In this document: one piece after another, positions 46,481 through 57,284 of the stretch | Position numbering within the stretch: position 1 is the first letter of the stretch | Layout: each line of letters opens with the position of its first letter | Assembly (NCBI RefSeq): GCF_028009165.1 | Contig: NC_079243.1 | Location: 868,001 to 932,000 of the forward strand | Origin: Akanthomyces muscarius | Taxonomy: Eukaryota; Ascomycota; Sordariomycetes; Hypocreales; Cordycipitaceae | DNA length: 64,000 nucleotides | Reading direction: 5' to 3' | Program-made: the position numbers and the translations under genes | The notes under the pieces: generated by a model | Seen by the model: only the letters and a program-made list of their open reading frames with translations | What the model was told of the DNA's origin: nothing | Databases searched by the model: none

Positions 46481-47739
46481 GCTTTATTATAATAGAAATA
46501 GTTATTATAAGCTTTAATTAAGTTAAAAAAGTAAAAATAATATAGTTTAATAATAAGAAATAAGTTATTATAATTTAAATAGTAAATTCTTAGAGCTTAA
46601 TAGTACTATTATATATTATAGTAAAAGGCTAAAAGTATTTTATATTTTAATATAAAAATAAATATCTACTATTAGATTAGTATATTAATATAAGTTTAAA
46701 TAGTTAAATAATAAATAAAACTAATATAAATTAAATTAAGTATTTTAATAAATATATAAAAGATTAAAAAGAGAGTAATTATTACCTTTTAATTCTAAAT
46801 AACTATAAAAGTTACTATTTAACTACTTTTAAACTTTCTATTAAAAGAAGAATATTATTACTCTTTATATACCTATTTATTTTTCTTATATATTTTAGCT
46901 TTTAAATATTAACTATTTTAGTTTACTAAAAAAGACTTATAAGTAATAAATTAAAGGTCTTATAAAGACTAGTATTATATATATTATTAAAAAAGACGTT
47001 TTATTTTTATTTTTTAATACTTTTAATAAGTCTATTATAAAAGAAAATATTTAAGATAGTTTTAAAGATACTAAAATTACCCTTTTTAATCTTAAAAAGG
47101 TTATTTTTATTTTAAAACTTAAAAGTTATAATATTAAGTCTTTTAAACTTATATTTAAAATTAATTAGATTTTAAGTCTTTTAGATATTAAATATAATAA
47201 ATAAAGTAATTTTATAGTCTTTAGTTTTAAAAATAAATATTATTAATTATTTAAATAACTTTTAAACTAAAAGTCTTAATATACTTAATAGTTTTAAAAA
47301 GAAATATAATAACTATTATATATAAGGTTATATTTTTATATATTTAAATATAAAGTCTTAAAGTTATAAATAAGTTAATTAGTAAATACTAATATATTAA
47401 AAAAATAAAATTATAAACTAAAAGATCTTTTTTTATATAAGATATAAAAGATTTAAAAAAGTAAATAGATATAAATAGTTAAATTAAAAATAAAATATAA
47501 GCTTATAATTATTATAAAATAAAGATTAAAATATATAATTAATAATATAATATATATAGTTAGATTAAATATAATATATATACTTATATTATAAATATAG
47601 AAACTAGTAAGGAAGAGAATTCTAATTAGTTTTAAATATTTATTAATATTATAATTAATTATTTATAATTAAAGATTAAAGGGTTAATAGAGGTATACTA
47701 TTTACTTATTTATACTACTTATTTATTAACTATATTATA

Positions 47740-49330
47740 CTTTAATATATTTATTATTATATTTAGTTAATAGCTAGTTTATTATTTTTTTTAGTTTTCT
47801 ATTATATAAAGTTTTCTATTCTCTTATTTTAAAAAGACTATTTAGGCTTTTTAAGTATAAAATTACTTTATAATTTTATATTATATTAATTATAAAGTAT
47901 ATTAACTAGTTAAAAAATATATACTATTAGAAAGAAGGTATTAAAGTTAATATATATTAGTAGGTATTTTAATGTCTAGTAGAGTATTTATAAGAACTAA
48001 CTTTAGCTCTAAAAAAGGTATTTTTAGTATTATTAAAAGTAAACTAATAAGTAACTTACTTATTAGTAGTTTTACTATATTAACTAACTATAAGTTAGCT
48101 TTTTACTATCTAATATAAATATTTTAACTTTATAGACTAGCTATCTTAATAATAGTATAACTTTTAAGAAAAACTCTTTTTCTAATAAATAAGGAATAAT
48201 TATTATTAAGCTAGTTATTAATCTCCTTATAATAATAGACTTTAACTAAACTAAGTACTATTATATTAATAAGTTAAAAATATAAAAGCTATAAGCTAAT
48301 AGAAATAGAAAATATATATTATAATATAATATTTATATAGAAACTCTATTATATAATAGCTTTTATAACTATTAATAATAAAGAGATAATACTAAATTAA
48401 AAATAGTTTTATTTTTAAAATAAAGATAGTTTATAACTAATAGAAAGTGATTTTATTATTAGTCTAGCTTTAGGCTATTATCTTAAATTTCTAGCTTTTA
48501 AAGGGCCTAATTTCTTAAAAAATCACTACTTTTAAATACTCTTACTATTAAATAATACTAATAGAATAAGACTCTTATCTAATACTAAGATATACTTAAA
48601 ATTATACTCTAATAATACTTTTTAAACTACTTTTTTAAAATAATTCTCTTTTATAATAACCCTAATATTATACTATTCTCTTAGAGACCTATTATAAGTC
48701 TAGTCTTATTTATATTATATTAGTTATTTAAAAATATCTTATTTATAGTTCTAATTATTAGAAGCTTAAAAAAACTCTATATAATATAAGTTAAAGTATT
48801 ACTAGCCCTTTTAAAATTAAATTTCTTACCTTTTAAAGTCTTAATTTCTAGATTTCTTTTAATAAAGCCTTATATCTAGTTCTTATTTACTAATTCTATA
48901 TTACTATTAGCTCTAACTAACTCGCCTATTATCTACTAGATTTACTTATAGATTAATAGGTTACTTAAAGTATCTTAAATTAATATTTAGTCTCTTAAAT
49001 TTTCTTTTTATATTAATAAAAGGTTTTATATACCTTTAAAAGCCTTTTTATATAATATTCTACCTTTTAATTTTTCTTATCTTATTAACTATAATACTTT
49101 TTATTACTATATAGTAATATAGAGTTTTATATTACTAATTATATCCTAAATAGTATTTTAAAAGGCCTATTTAGTATATTTAAAAGGTATTATTATATAT
49201 ATAAAATTTAATATTAAGATAACTATAATTATATAAGAAAATATAGTTCTAGTAATATAGGTTTAATGTTAAAGTGGGTAGAATGACGGCGCTGAGATAT
49301 GGGTAGGGCTAAGAAGTGGGTGGCCGACGG
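47740..49330 (-). mobile_element. Second Fot1/pogo-like transposon, RIP-mutated, one terminus found
   Basis: The right end (about 49,262-49,330) is GC-balanced and carries GTGGGTGGCCGACGG followed by TA, almost the same terminus as the element at 33.5-35.4 kb. The minus-strand interior shows a decayed DKTRLIIGL (family DETG..MG), later blocks, and LLEKEFFLKVILLLR*LVYKV (family KEEFL..Y..AR..AF...). The left terminus is not identifiable, because RIP or deletion removed it at the border with R copy c. Confidence 0.6.
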
Positions 49331-49332
49331 TA

Positions 49333-49781
49333 CAAGGTGAAAAAGGAGCAACCACGTTGCTGAGCCACGGAAGCCATGTCACACGCTAGATCGGAGCCCA
49401 CATGATGCCATGCCACAGACCTCCTTGGCCCGCGTTGCAGTCAACCACAAACCGCCACGAACAATATACAACCTATATAATGTTCGATTTTTTTTCTTCT
49501 CTTCTTTCTTTCAAAGAATACCCTTGGTTGTACTGCGCCAGCTCTGAGTCACTCAGCCTGATGGTGATGACTCCAGTCGCCGACAACTACACACGTCACA
49601 ATCCGAATAAGCACAAGCAGATCTTCAATCACAGCCTCAGCACAGCCACAAGCTAACAACTCTGCACGGGACAACATCTCACAAATCACACACAAGAAAT
49701 TTATTTATTTTTGCCTCGAATCTTCCAAATTGATCATGGTTATTACTGCCCATCACGGATTTATATACCATATACGCAGCC
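49333..49781. other. Promoter region of the F-box/ankyrin-like gene
   Basis: 450 bp with pyrimidine-rich stretches (49,488-49,511) and a TTTATATACCATATA segment about 20-30 bp before the ATG. No gene is supported here. Confidence 0.4.
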
Positions 49782-51188
49782 ATGGCGGTTGAGCGTATAG
49801 AATACGCCGCAGCATCGCTGCCTGCACTAGTCGACGACGTTTTCTTCATGGTCCTCGACTATCTGGAGCCTGCACACCTGGCCCCGTTGGTACGATGCTG
49901 CCAACTGCTACACACGCGGGCACTACCCGTCCTGCTGGGCACAGAAGTGCGCCGCGATAGGGCCCTTCTCTGGGCGTGCCGGCACGGCCGCCTGTCTGCT
50001 GTGCGCAGAGCCGTTGCGTTTGGCGCCAACATTGTCGCACCGGCGTACCTGGCCACCTCGCGCGTCACCCAGAACGGCGCGGGTGCAACCCAGATCGTGT
50101 ACAGGACGTCGCCCCTGCGCGTCGCAGCGCAGAGCGGCAATCTGGTGATGCTGCAGGTGCTCATGGAACTTGGCGCAACGTTGGATATGCCGCGCGAGTT
50201 CCCCCAGAAGATGCTATCGCCCGACAGGGAGATTTCAAGCTTCCTTGCCAGCATTTCAGAAAAGCCGGAACGTTTACCGCTTCTCTTGCTATTCTTCAAC
50301 TCGGCCCTGGCCGGTTGCGGCGGCGGATTCTTCCAAGGGGCGTCATATGCGCAGATATGCCTGCAGCATGCCTTCGGCGGTCCAAAACTTCCACCAGTGG
50401 AAGCTGTTCGCTTTTTGGTCTCGTACAAAGGGCCGGGAGGATGTGCTAGTGTGAGGCGCCTACAGGCCTCAAAAACAAAGAAGGCCTGTCCCCTGGCGCG
50501 AGCCATATTGGGGAGACAGCGAGAGCTGGAGGAGCTGCTCGTCGCGCATAGGGCCGATATTCATGGCATACCCTACTGGACGGAAGATTTGCCGATGAGA
50601 GCCGCTGACATTCCTATCTATGCGGCAGCACGGATGATGGCGCATGATGGGATTGATTTGGTAAGACGCTGCATCGTCCTAGGTGCCGACGTGCGTCACG
50701 ACAGCAACATTGTATATACTTGTAAGAGAAAACTACGAACCTCGAATAGGTTGTTGGGCATAACATTTGAAGCACGCACGCCCTTGCCGGTATATCTGTA
50801 CGTCGCCTCCGTTGAGAACTGGAACAAGGATCAGCTTCTGCGCCCGACAGAGGGGATTAAGTTTTGGCTCGGGCAGGGTATGGCCATTGACGACGGAAGG
50901 GTAGGGAAAGGTTGTCCACAGCCAGGTATATGGAGCAGCGGCTCGCTGCCCTCCATGATTGAAATGCTGATTGATAAGTGGGGGGCTGATTTCCTAGCAA
51001 ATGACGAGTTTAACCGTGTCATCAGCTTGTTGGCAAAGCCTGGGCTGAGTGATCAGCATCTCTCTCTCCTAGACAGGCTTCCCTCTCCCAAAGATCCCAA
51101 GGCTTGTGAGCGATGGGAGGGTCATTTTCCCTTTATCACGCCCGAGGACAGTGATTATTTAAGAATGGGGTGTTTGAGGTTCGACTAG
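49782..51188 (+). CDS. F-box-like protein with ankyrin-type repeats
   Basis: A single-exon gene for 468 residues. The N-terminus has an F-box-like segment (LPALVDDVFFMVLDYLEPAHLAPLVRCC, about residues 14-42). Ankyrin-like units follow: DRALLWACRHGRLSAVRRAVAFGANI, TSPLRVAAQSGNLVMLQVLMELGATLD, PLARAILGRQRELEELLVAHRADI and later IPIYAAARMM..GIDLVRRCIVLGADV. F-box/ankyrin proteins in fungi often recruit targets to SCF ubiquitin ligases; this is family knowledge only. No signal peptide is seen. The gene borders the RIP tract on its left and has normal codon composition, so it is probably functional. Such genes are often expanded and lineage-specific. Confidence 0.8.
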   Translation: MAVERIEYAAASLPALVDDVFFMVLDYLEPAHLAPLVRCCQLLHTRALPVLLGTEVRRDRALLWACRHGRLSAVRRAVAFGANIVAPAYLATSRVTQNGAGATQIVYRTSPLRVAAQSGNLVMLQVLMELGATLDMPREFPQKMLSPDREISSFLASISEKPERLPLLLLFFNSALAGCGGGFFQGASYAQICLQHAFGGPKLPPVEAVRFLVSYKGPGGCASVRRLQASKTKKACPLARAILGRQRELEELLVAHRADIHGIPYWTEDLPMRAADIPIYAAARMMAHDGIDLVRRCIVLGADVRHDSNIVYTCKRKLRTSNRLLGITFEARTPLPVYLYVASVENWNKDQLLRPTEGIKFWLGQGMAIDDGRVGKGCPQPGIWSSGSLPSMIEMLIDKWGADFLANDEFNRVISLLAKPGLSDQHLSLLDRLPSPKDPKACERWEGHFPFITPEDSDYLRMGCLRFD

Positions 51189-51974
51189 AATAACATCGTG
51201 TCATTACCATTTCCACTCAGCGTGGGCGAGGGACAGTGTTACTTTGCTATTCTGTAAGGTAGCTTTCAAGTCAATAAGATTCTGCTTAGGGATTCTTGCA
51301 CGTGAATATTGTGCATCATTTTCGGGTGTCTTGGCTTTGAGTAGCTTCGAATTTCTGATATTACTGCTTATAATGTCTTGATGCCTGATACCCGGTGACC
51401 CAACAGTTGACGAATGTGACCGGACTTTCCACAGAAGTAATATGAACGTTTTAAAATACTGAAAAATTCGAACTCTGATAGACGTGATGTATTCATTGAT
51501 TGACACAAGTAGTATCACCTCTTTTGTCAAGTTGCAGCGAGACAGCGCAGTCTGGTTAAATCGGGTCCTTGTAATTGCCAAGAGGAAGGAAGCATACAGA
51601 TGACGGCTTTGGGATATCGAGCGGAAAATTGTGCAAAATCTTCTACGAAAGCCAAACATGAAACGAGGACACCACCAGATATCGGAAATAGCAAAGAAAC
51701 CTTCTATGTAGCTAAAATTCGGCGTGCAGAAGTCGCTGGTCACAAATAGTCCCTCGATGTAGCTTGAGGAGAGCCAAGGACGGAGGCACAAACGTTTATA
51801 CTGCAAGCCCTATTCTCTTGTAGCGTCTGATAACCAAGGAAAAACAAAGTGTCGCATTCATATGCCTGTAATATAGTAAGTTGGTCATGTAGTCATGTCT
51901 TGAATGTCGATTCTGCCGTCCTCCCTTGAGCGCCTCGACTGCGACCTCAATACTTAATCATCAACTCTCCTCCT
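51189..51974. other. Intergenic region between convergent genes
   Basis: A 200-codon open frame on the minus strand lacks an ATG start and any domain. Two related short segments in its right part (about 51,700 and 51,760) encode near-identical 12-residue words, which points to a small internal duplication. I do not call a gene. Confidence 0.35.
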
Positions 51975-52730
51975 TTAGTATTTCGTGCTTCTCTTTACGC
52001 CATACGCGGCTTCTGCGCGCTCCAACTCTCGCAGCTTGCTCTGTACCTCCTCGCCCCCGTCCTCGTCACTATCCGCTGGATCAACACAAGGCTCATGTAG
52101 CCGCAACGGATCGCGCGGCCGCACTAGCCTAGCCCCGACGAGTGTCTTAGTTTCCTCTTCTGCCGCCAACGCTTCTTCATCCTTCACCCCGTCTCCCTCG
52201 AGACCGTAGGCCAAGCATCGACCATCTTTCGTGGTATTCAGAGGACAGTGCAGATACCTCTGCGCCTCGCGCGCCCTGTTCCACGCCTCGAAGCTAACAA
52301 AGTACAGCACGGCGCTGCTGATGCGCGCCGCCCAGTCCACGGGAGGCAGACAGCACGCTTCGTGCAAGACGTCGGCCGAGGCCAGGATGCGCGCGCAGCG
52401 CTCCACGTGCGGCTGCACATCAGTCTGCGAGCGCAGCCCGCCCGCCTTGAAGCCGATTGCGGCGCCGTCGGGTCGCTTGAGCGCCTCGATGAAACGCTCT
52501 GGGGGGGTCAAGCCAGACAACAGCCTTCCGTACGGTAGCCAGTTTATGTATCTCGCCTTTTCTGTGAGTAGCTTGTCTGGAAACGTGCCTGCAATGGCGG
52601 CGAAGAAGAAGACTAGGAGCGCCTCGTCCACCAGTGTGCCCCAGCCGCCGCCTTGCTCCGTCGGCCAACGCCAGTGGTCTCGCTTCTGCCTCTTAATATC
52701 CACTGCCCCCTTCAAATCGACACCACGCAT
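51975..52730 (-). CDS. Unrecognised protein, 251 residues
   Basis: An open frame of 251 codons from the ATG at 52730. The translation has a hydrophobic segment near residues 33-52 (DEALLVFFFAAIAGTFP), a conserved-looking Cys/Trp-rich centre (VLHEACCLPPVDWAARI, VLYFVSFEAWNRA) and an acidic C-terminus (DPADSDEDGGEEV). A possible upstream exon cannot be excluded. I know no family. Balanced codon use over the whole length and lack of repeats favour a real gene. Confidence 0.5.
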   Translation of the reverse strand: MRGVDLKGAVDIKRQKRDHWRWPTEQGGGWGTLVDEALLVFFFAAIAGTFPDKLLTEKARYINWLPYGRLLSGLTPPERFIEALKRPDGAAIGFKAGGLRSQTDVQPHVERCARILASADVLHEACCLPPVDWAARISSAVLYFVSFEAWNRAREAQRYLHCPLNTTKDGRCLAYGLEGDGVKDEEALAAEEETKTLVGARLVRPRDPLRLHEPCVDPADSDEDGGEEVQSKLRELERAEAAYGVKRSTKY

Positions 52731-53385
52731 CCGGCTCAGACGCACCAGAGCCGCCGTCTGCTCGTGCCCTGGTAGACTCTCTTAAACCATTGATCGTGCC
52801 TTAATGTACCAGTTGCGGTGACGTGGAAGTTGTGCCGCAAGAGCGACTAAAGTGTCGCTATAATATCGTCCATTGCAGAGCATTTCCTCTTAGATTCTGG
52901 TTTAGTTTTATTTGACTAAGTCCTGTTTAGAAACGGTGTACTAGCTCTCAACTCTTATAGTCTGAGTGACCGGGCTGACTAGTGAGTCACAACGGTCGTA
53001 CAGACGAACAAAGGATCCGCGCTGGGCAAGATGGCGCTCCTCGCCATGAAGACTCGGACGCAGGTTAAGACATCTAATGCCCAATGCGCTAGAACGTGGA
53101 CAAGGAGCGGCTTTGACGGTAACACGAAACCGTGATGGTCGAAAGGACGAACCTCGAGGCTCGGTGTTCGCGGAGTTTTTTTATTGCTGTTTTCATACCT
53201 AAAATGCAGTTTAAAGGATACAGTGTAGCTAAAAGCAGCCAAGCTAAGGTCGCCGAGGAATGCGAAGATCGGCGCGCGGGAATTACATGCCCTTCCCCAC
53301 TCCCTCACTTCTCGAGGCTCCCTCGATGACTAGACCAAAACGCTCACGCAAAACACTCATTTCTCAGTAGGCATTGCTAGACAGA
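52731..53385. other. Intergenic, no feature seen
   Basis: Mixed-composition DNA between the unrecognised gene and the reverse-transcriptase scrap. Part of it may belong to the same eroded non-LTR element, but no motif supports this. Confidence 0.35.
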
Positions 53386-53600
53386 CTACCAACGTGCGGT
53401 TCCAAGACACGACCACACCTAGCGCGAAACTACAGTGCGGACTCCCACAAGGCTTCCCAATCTCCCCGATACAATACATCTTAATTACGGCGGCAATATA
53501 CTTCCTCTCAGGCGCGACCCAGAGATATGGATACGCAGACGACACTGCCATGCTGTTGATAGGAGACTCGCTGGAGGGCAGAGGAGTGGACGCAAACGGC
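53386..53600 (+). pseudogene. Non-LTR (Tad1-like) retrotransposon reverse transcriptase fragment
   Basis: About 70 codons keep the RT palm of fungal LINE-type elements: LQCGLPQGFPISPIQYIL (family GLPQGSPLSPI) and, 20 residues on, RYGYADDTAMLLIGDSLE with the catalytic YADD box intact. Flanking sequence on both sides does not continue the domain, so it is a fragment. Unlike the gypsy remnants it shows no RIP-type conversion. Confidence 0.8.
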
Positions 53601-53690
53601 TCAAGGAGTAATCAAGTACCTCCGATCAAGCACCTCCGAGTTATGAACAACACTGGGCGAGGCATGTCGGCAACAGCAGCCCGCAGAGCA

Positions 53691-53827
53691 GTATAGTACT
53701 GTATAGGCGAACTCTGCCAGCAGAGCAGTCTGGTAGTATAGGCGAACTCTGCCAGCAGAAGCAGTCTGGTAGTATAGGCGAACTCTGCCAGCAGAAGCAG
53801 TCTGGTAGTATAGCCGAACTCTGCTAA
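53691..53827. repeat. 36-bp minisatellite
   Basis: Units starting GTATAGGCGAACTCTGCCAG begin at 53701, 53736 (the first unit is 35 bp), 53772 and, partially, 53808. The second and third are identical. The array directly follows the reverse-transcriptase fragment. Confidence 0.9.
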
Positions 53828-54415
53828 AGAGTACGTAAGGTATATTTTCTGGTACTGAGCTCTGTTTATGCTGGCGGCCTGTTCTTCGTAGTCTACTGCC
53901 CATAGGGCAGCTCGCTAGGCTGCTGCTAGGCTGGCCAGCAACACCTTGATAAGCATAGCCACCACCCCTTCTTGTTTGGTGCTGCAGTTGGTTGTGCTGG
54001 ACTGGGTTAGTAGTAGGGTAGCTTTCCTTACTTGTCGCCTTCCGAGACGCTAATCTGCTGCGCCCCTCGAGTCGTCGTCACCCTCATATCTTTGGAGTGC
54101 TAGCTATCCGTTTCTGGCAGTCAAAGTCCTAGAAAAAGATCTTGCGCCCACTGTTTTCTTATCTCTTGCGCCCGCTCGTGTAACTACAAAACTCACATCG
54201 TTGACTTTGAAAGGAGACTTTTTTCCCTTCTTTCTTGGCTCTTTATCTGCATCGCCATAAATCTGATCGCGTCTCGCCGTCTCTGCATCAATTTTGACAT
54301 TGCTGCAGATAGCGGAAAAGCTTATTTTTATTGCCTGCGCAGCCTCCGGACACCCTGCAGCACCTTGCAGCCAGCGCGGCAGCCCCGCAAATAAGGTTGA
54401 GTTCCCGTGGACATC
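53828..54415. other. Intergenic upstream of the BPL_N gene
   Basis: No supported gene. A 100-codon minus-strand frame at 54,104-54,430 has a Lys-rich centre and no ATG in good context; it might be a decayed repeat-encoded segment. Confidence 0.35.
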
Positions 54416-55774
54416 ATGGTGAGCCCCCACTTAGAGCCCCCCCTTATCCTCCATCATCTGCAAGCCACAGAAGCCAAAAACTACAATGAGACATGCAACG
54501 CCTAAAAAGGTGCAGCGGTAGCTTACAAGCGTTTTATTCAGGTTTCTGCCGCTGCCTCGCTGACCACTTTTCGTTGGGTCACGTCGCTCTCCCTGCTACT
54601 GCTCGTCGTGGCTCATTTCATCGGCTCCGGAGCGGCCGCAGATCAGCCCGGAGCTTTCGTGTACCGAGGCCCAAACGATGATCCTGAATTGTCCAAGGCT
54701 GTCGGTGAGCTGCTTGAGTCGTCTCCTCGCAAGTTTTCAGTCAAGTATGTTGGCCCCGACGACATAACTGCTAATAGCCTGGAGTCTATAAAGCTTATTG
54801 CCTTTCCTGGCGGTCCCGGTATGTTGCTTGGTGTTTTTTTTTTTTTTTTTAATATTCGAGGAACGATGCTCTTAGTATTGTTTGCTCACCTCCCCACAGT
54901 ACAATCACATATCCGTGTGTCGCTCACACAAACTAAAACTATGACTAAAAACCACTCGCCAAGAAGTGGCGCTGCAAATCCTCCCCACACCTGACTTATT
55001 TCCACTTACTGCCGCGATACGTCGCCCCAGCGGATGCTCTTGATGCTAACCGGCCCCGTATTTTATAGATCTTCAGAGCTCGTGGGCCGAGATTGAGCCC
55101 GTGGCGCAAGACATCCGGGACTTTGTCGCTAACGGTGGCCGCTACCTTGGTTTCTGTCTAGGCGCGTACCTCGCTGGTCACTCGCCAGGTCTTGCTCTCC
55201 TACCTGACGGCACTGACATTACTCCTGAGAGTGACGAAAAGGACGCGCAAGTTAAAGATGCCAGGGATACGGTAATCCAGGTCGACTGGCAATTTAGTTC
55301 TGGTCCGAATATGGGCAAAACGGTAAATAACCGCTGGGTGTACTTCCAGGAGGGGAGTGTTGTCAAAAGTTTCGTCGAGAATGATACCAGCCATGTCCTT
55401 GCGCGGTACTCCTCGACTGGCGATGTCGCTGCGACCATCAACAAGTATGGCCAGGGATTGGTTGGCACAACCGGGCCGCATCCAGAGGCGAATCAATTAT
55501 GGTGTAAGTTGCTATGCCAACTTTCACCTATACTTTTAGTTCTTGTAATGCTAATTGCGATGTAGTTGATTCGGCGAAAGTCAGGGCAATTGATGGCTTG
55601 CAGTTTAAAATTGGCTATGATCTAATTGAAGCCACTATGACCGGCGGCAAAAACGTCAAGGGGCTACCGTTTTCTAGGCTGACCAAAGGGAATAGAACTG
55701 GAACTAATACAAGGTTTGTGGCAAGTGCCGGCAGTAGACCGAGAAATTTAGTTCGCGGTCTGTTTCAAAGCTAG
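54416..55774 (+). CDS. Secreted BPL_N-domain (biotin-protein-ligase N-terminal, GATase-like) protein
   Basis: Proposed exons 54416-54418 (Met only), 54542-54818, 55069-55503 and 55566-55774 join in frame to 307 residues. The second and third introns are clear (GTATGT...TGCTAAC...TAG, 250 bp; GTAAGT...TAG, 62 bp). The first is inferred, because no in-frame ATG exists in the first long exon, and an ATG followed by GTGAGC restores phase; the exact 5' end is uncertain. The predicted N-terminus is a signal peptide (core LSLLLLVVAHFIG, then AAA). The domain shows FVYRGPNDDPE, LIAFPGGPGD created across intron 2, RDFVANGGRYLGFCLGAYLAG with the nucleophile-elbow Cys, and NRWVYFQEG. Fungal proteins of this type share the N-terminal domain of biotin ligases without the ligase itself; their function is unknown. 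A decayed partial copy lies at 62,471-62,620. Confidence 0.75.
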
Positions 55775-56324
55775 CCGAGCTGGTCCTTACTCTCTTTTTC
55801 TTGTTCTTTTCTCTTTTTGAACAGATTATAATGCGATGCGTTGGCGGCTACTCCTTGGACTTGTCGAAAACATGATGTTGTTTACACCATCAATATTCGG
55901 ATGGCAAGCTATGCTCAGAGTTTCTGGCTCAAGGTCGGGGCGGGACAGATTGAATATATTCCTCAGATTTGAGATTTGAACTGACCTCAGGTGACAGACA
56001 GTGTTCTATTCCACCCACATAATAATGCCAGCACGAAGCTGGAGCATGTCGCATGCACGTTACCTTACATTCCTCGTGATGATAAATGCAACGGCTGTTC
56101 GCAGAATATCACCGAGCAGAACGAGACAGTACGATGAAGATAATAGTGGTAGAGCTGTAGTGGCATAGTTGGGCCTCAGTTCGTCTAGGTAGGCCGGTTT
56201 TAGATAATCTACAATCAGCAAAAACGAGGCCGGCGAAGACATACAGCGCAAGAGCAAAAAAGCTCTACGACATCATGCCAGGATGCAAATTAAAAAGGCT
56301 ACAGTCTGGCTGCGTACGAGCTAG
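55775..56324. other. Intergenic, no feature seen
   Basis: 550 bp of mixed composition. No domain, repeat or RNA gene recognised. Confidence 0.35.
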
Positions 56325-56609
56325 ATGGCTATGAGTTCGAACGACTACATATGTATTCACGTTCTAAGCAAAGCCGCCGAAATATTGGCCATCTTGAAAA
56401 GCGAAACACTAGATTGCTGGAAGAAAAGAAACGCGATGCAAGCTAGAATAGCCGCATTCGAGAGGCTCTTCATGGCTGGTGCCATAAATGGCTCCATCGG
56501 CCTCCAAAGCCTCCAACAACCACGCCCAGCACAGATGCAGGTCCCACAACAAGCAAAGTATGAAGATAACTGTATAAAAGCTTCTGTCTACCCGCGCGAA
56601 CCTGAATAG
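56325..56609 (+). CDS. Small unrecognised protein, 94 residues
   Basis: An ATG-started frame with a helix-rich translation (SKAAEILAILKSETLDCWKK, ARIAAFERLFMAG) and a Gln/Pro-rich tail. No signal peptide or known domain. It could be a chance frame; the even amino-acid use is the only support. Confidence 0.3.
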   Translation: MAMSSNDYICIHVLSKAAEILAILKSETLDCWKKRNAMQARIAAFERLFMAGAINGSIGLQSLQQPRPAQMQVPQQAKYEDNCIKASVYPREPE

Positions 56610-56804
56610 AGAGATGGTAAACACTTTCCGAGCTAGATAAGTGGCAGGTGAAGGAGTGTATTAGAAGGGTTGAAGGACGATAGAACGGCGTTAGGAGAAG
56701 ATCATTTGTCGACTTTTATAAGTCATCTTAAGAGATACTAGGACGACCAATAGCTAGTATTATATAACTCTATTTTAGACACTAGAATCTGTTCGACTAG
56801 TCGT

Positions 56805-57284
56805 CTACCGACCTTCCTGTTCACAAGCCCATTTCACATAGTCAGTGGCAATCTCCTGAAACTCGGATTCCCAGTCCTGTCCTTCCAGTGCTAAAGATTT
56901 GTACTCTTCATCCAGCGCAGCAAATTCCTTCTTTGCCGAGTTCTTTTCGTCCATCGCAAACAATTGTTCAGTCATTTTCGGGGCCACGAGCGCCACGACA
57001 CCTTTTCCCGCAGCAAACAAGTAGTACTCCCCAGGACGGTCAACCGGCGGAAAATACGCGCCCATCTGCTCGGAAATAACCAATTCCTCTGTAGTAGAGA
57101 CATTGAAGAGCTTTGTAAACATCGTATGAGGATATCCGAGATTCGTGATGCCGTGGTAGTCTTGACGCTCTAAGGCGGTAAGAGTGCGTCTCATGTCTTC
57201 TCTTACCAGGGCAACAAGCTCCTCGAGTGGTGCTTCTACACCTGTCAGTCGACTGAGAGCAGGGATACTGCGAACGACCTTCAT
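56805..57284 (-). CDS. Unrecognised protein, 159 residues
   Basis: A single-exon frame with ATG at 57284 and a protein-like composition throughout: an N-terminal helix region (EELVALVREDMRRTLTALE), a central YYLFAAGKGVVALVAPKMTE segment and an acidic helical C-terminus (WESEFQEIATDYVKWA). No signal peptide or transmembrane segment. I know no family. It is isolated, with about 300 bp on the right before the third AT-rich tract. Confidence 0.6.
   Translation of the reverse strand: MKVVRSIPALSRLTGVEAPLEELVALVREDMRRTLTALERQDYHGITNLGYPHTMFTKLFNVSTTEELVISEQMGAYFPPVDRPGEYYLFAAGKGVVALVAPKMTEQLFAMDEKNSAKKEFAALDEEYKSLALEGQDWESEFQEIATDYVKWACEQEGR

Larger units (their letters stand above)
37198..47737 (+). 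repeat. R repeat copy c, split by two nested insertions
   Basis: Its left part is 37,198-37,607, followed by an inverted R copy (about 37,608-39,470), then 39,471-39,648, then Gypsy-B, then its right part 46,486-47,737 ending in TTATTAACTATATTA. Removing both insertions restores a sequence colinear with copy a (the CTTATATAATAATAATTAGAG and AATAGGCTTTATTATAAT junctions), which supports the order of events. Confidence 0.7.
36166..49261. repeat. AT-rich RIP-mutated isochore 2 (about 13 kb)
   Basis: Same composition as tract 1. It consists of an unclassified retroelement-like remnant (36.2-37.2 kb, with a possible gag-like stretch at 36.8-37.2), a split R repeat, an inverted R copy, Gypsy-B and a second Fot1-like element. 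No intact gene is present. Confidence 0.88.

Noticed and set aside
16470..49261. Centromere or mitochondrial insertion as an explanation for the AT-rich DNA
   Set aside because: The content resolves into named transposons with directional C-to-T damage; no mitochondrial genes were seen, and a centromere cannot be claimed from sequence alone.
51204..51806. 200-codon minus-strand frame
   Set aside because: It begins at a non-ATG codon and shows no family; the internal 12-residue repeat alone does not make a gene.
53701..53827. CRISPR-like array
   Set aside because: Contiguous 36-bp tandem units, a minisatellite without spacers.
54104..54430. 108-codon minus-strand frame with a Lys-rich middle
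   Set aside because: No ATG at its start and no recognisable domain; could be a decayed repeat segment but unsupported.
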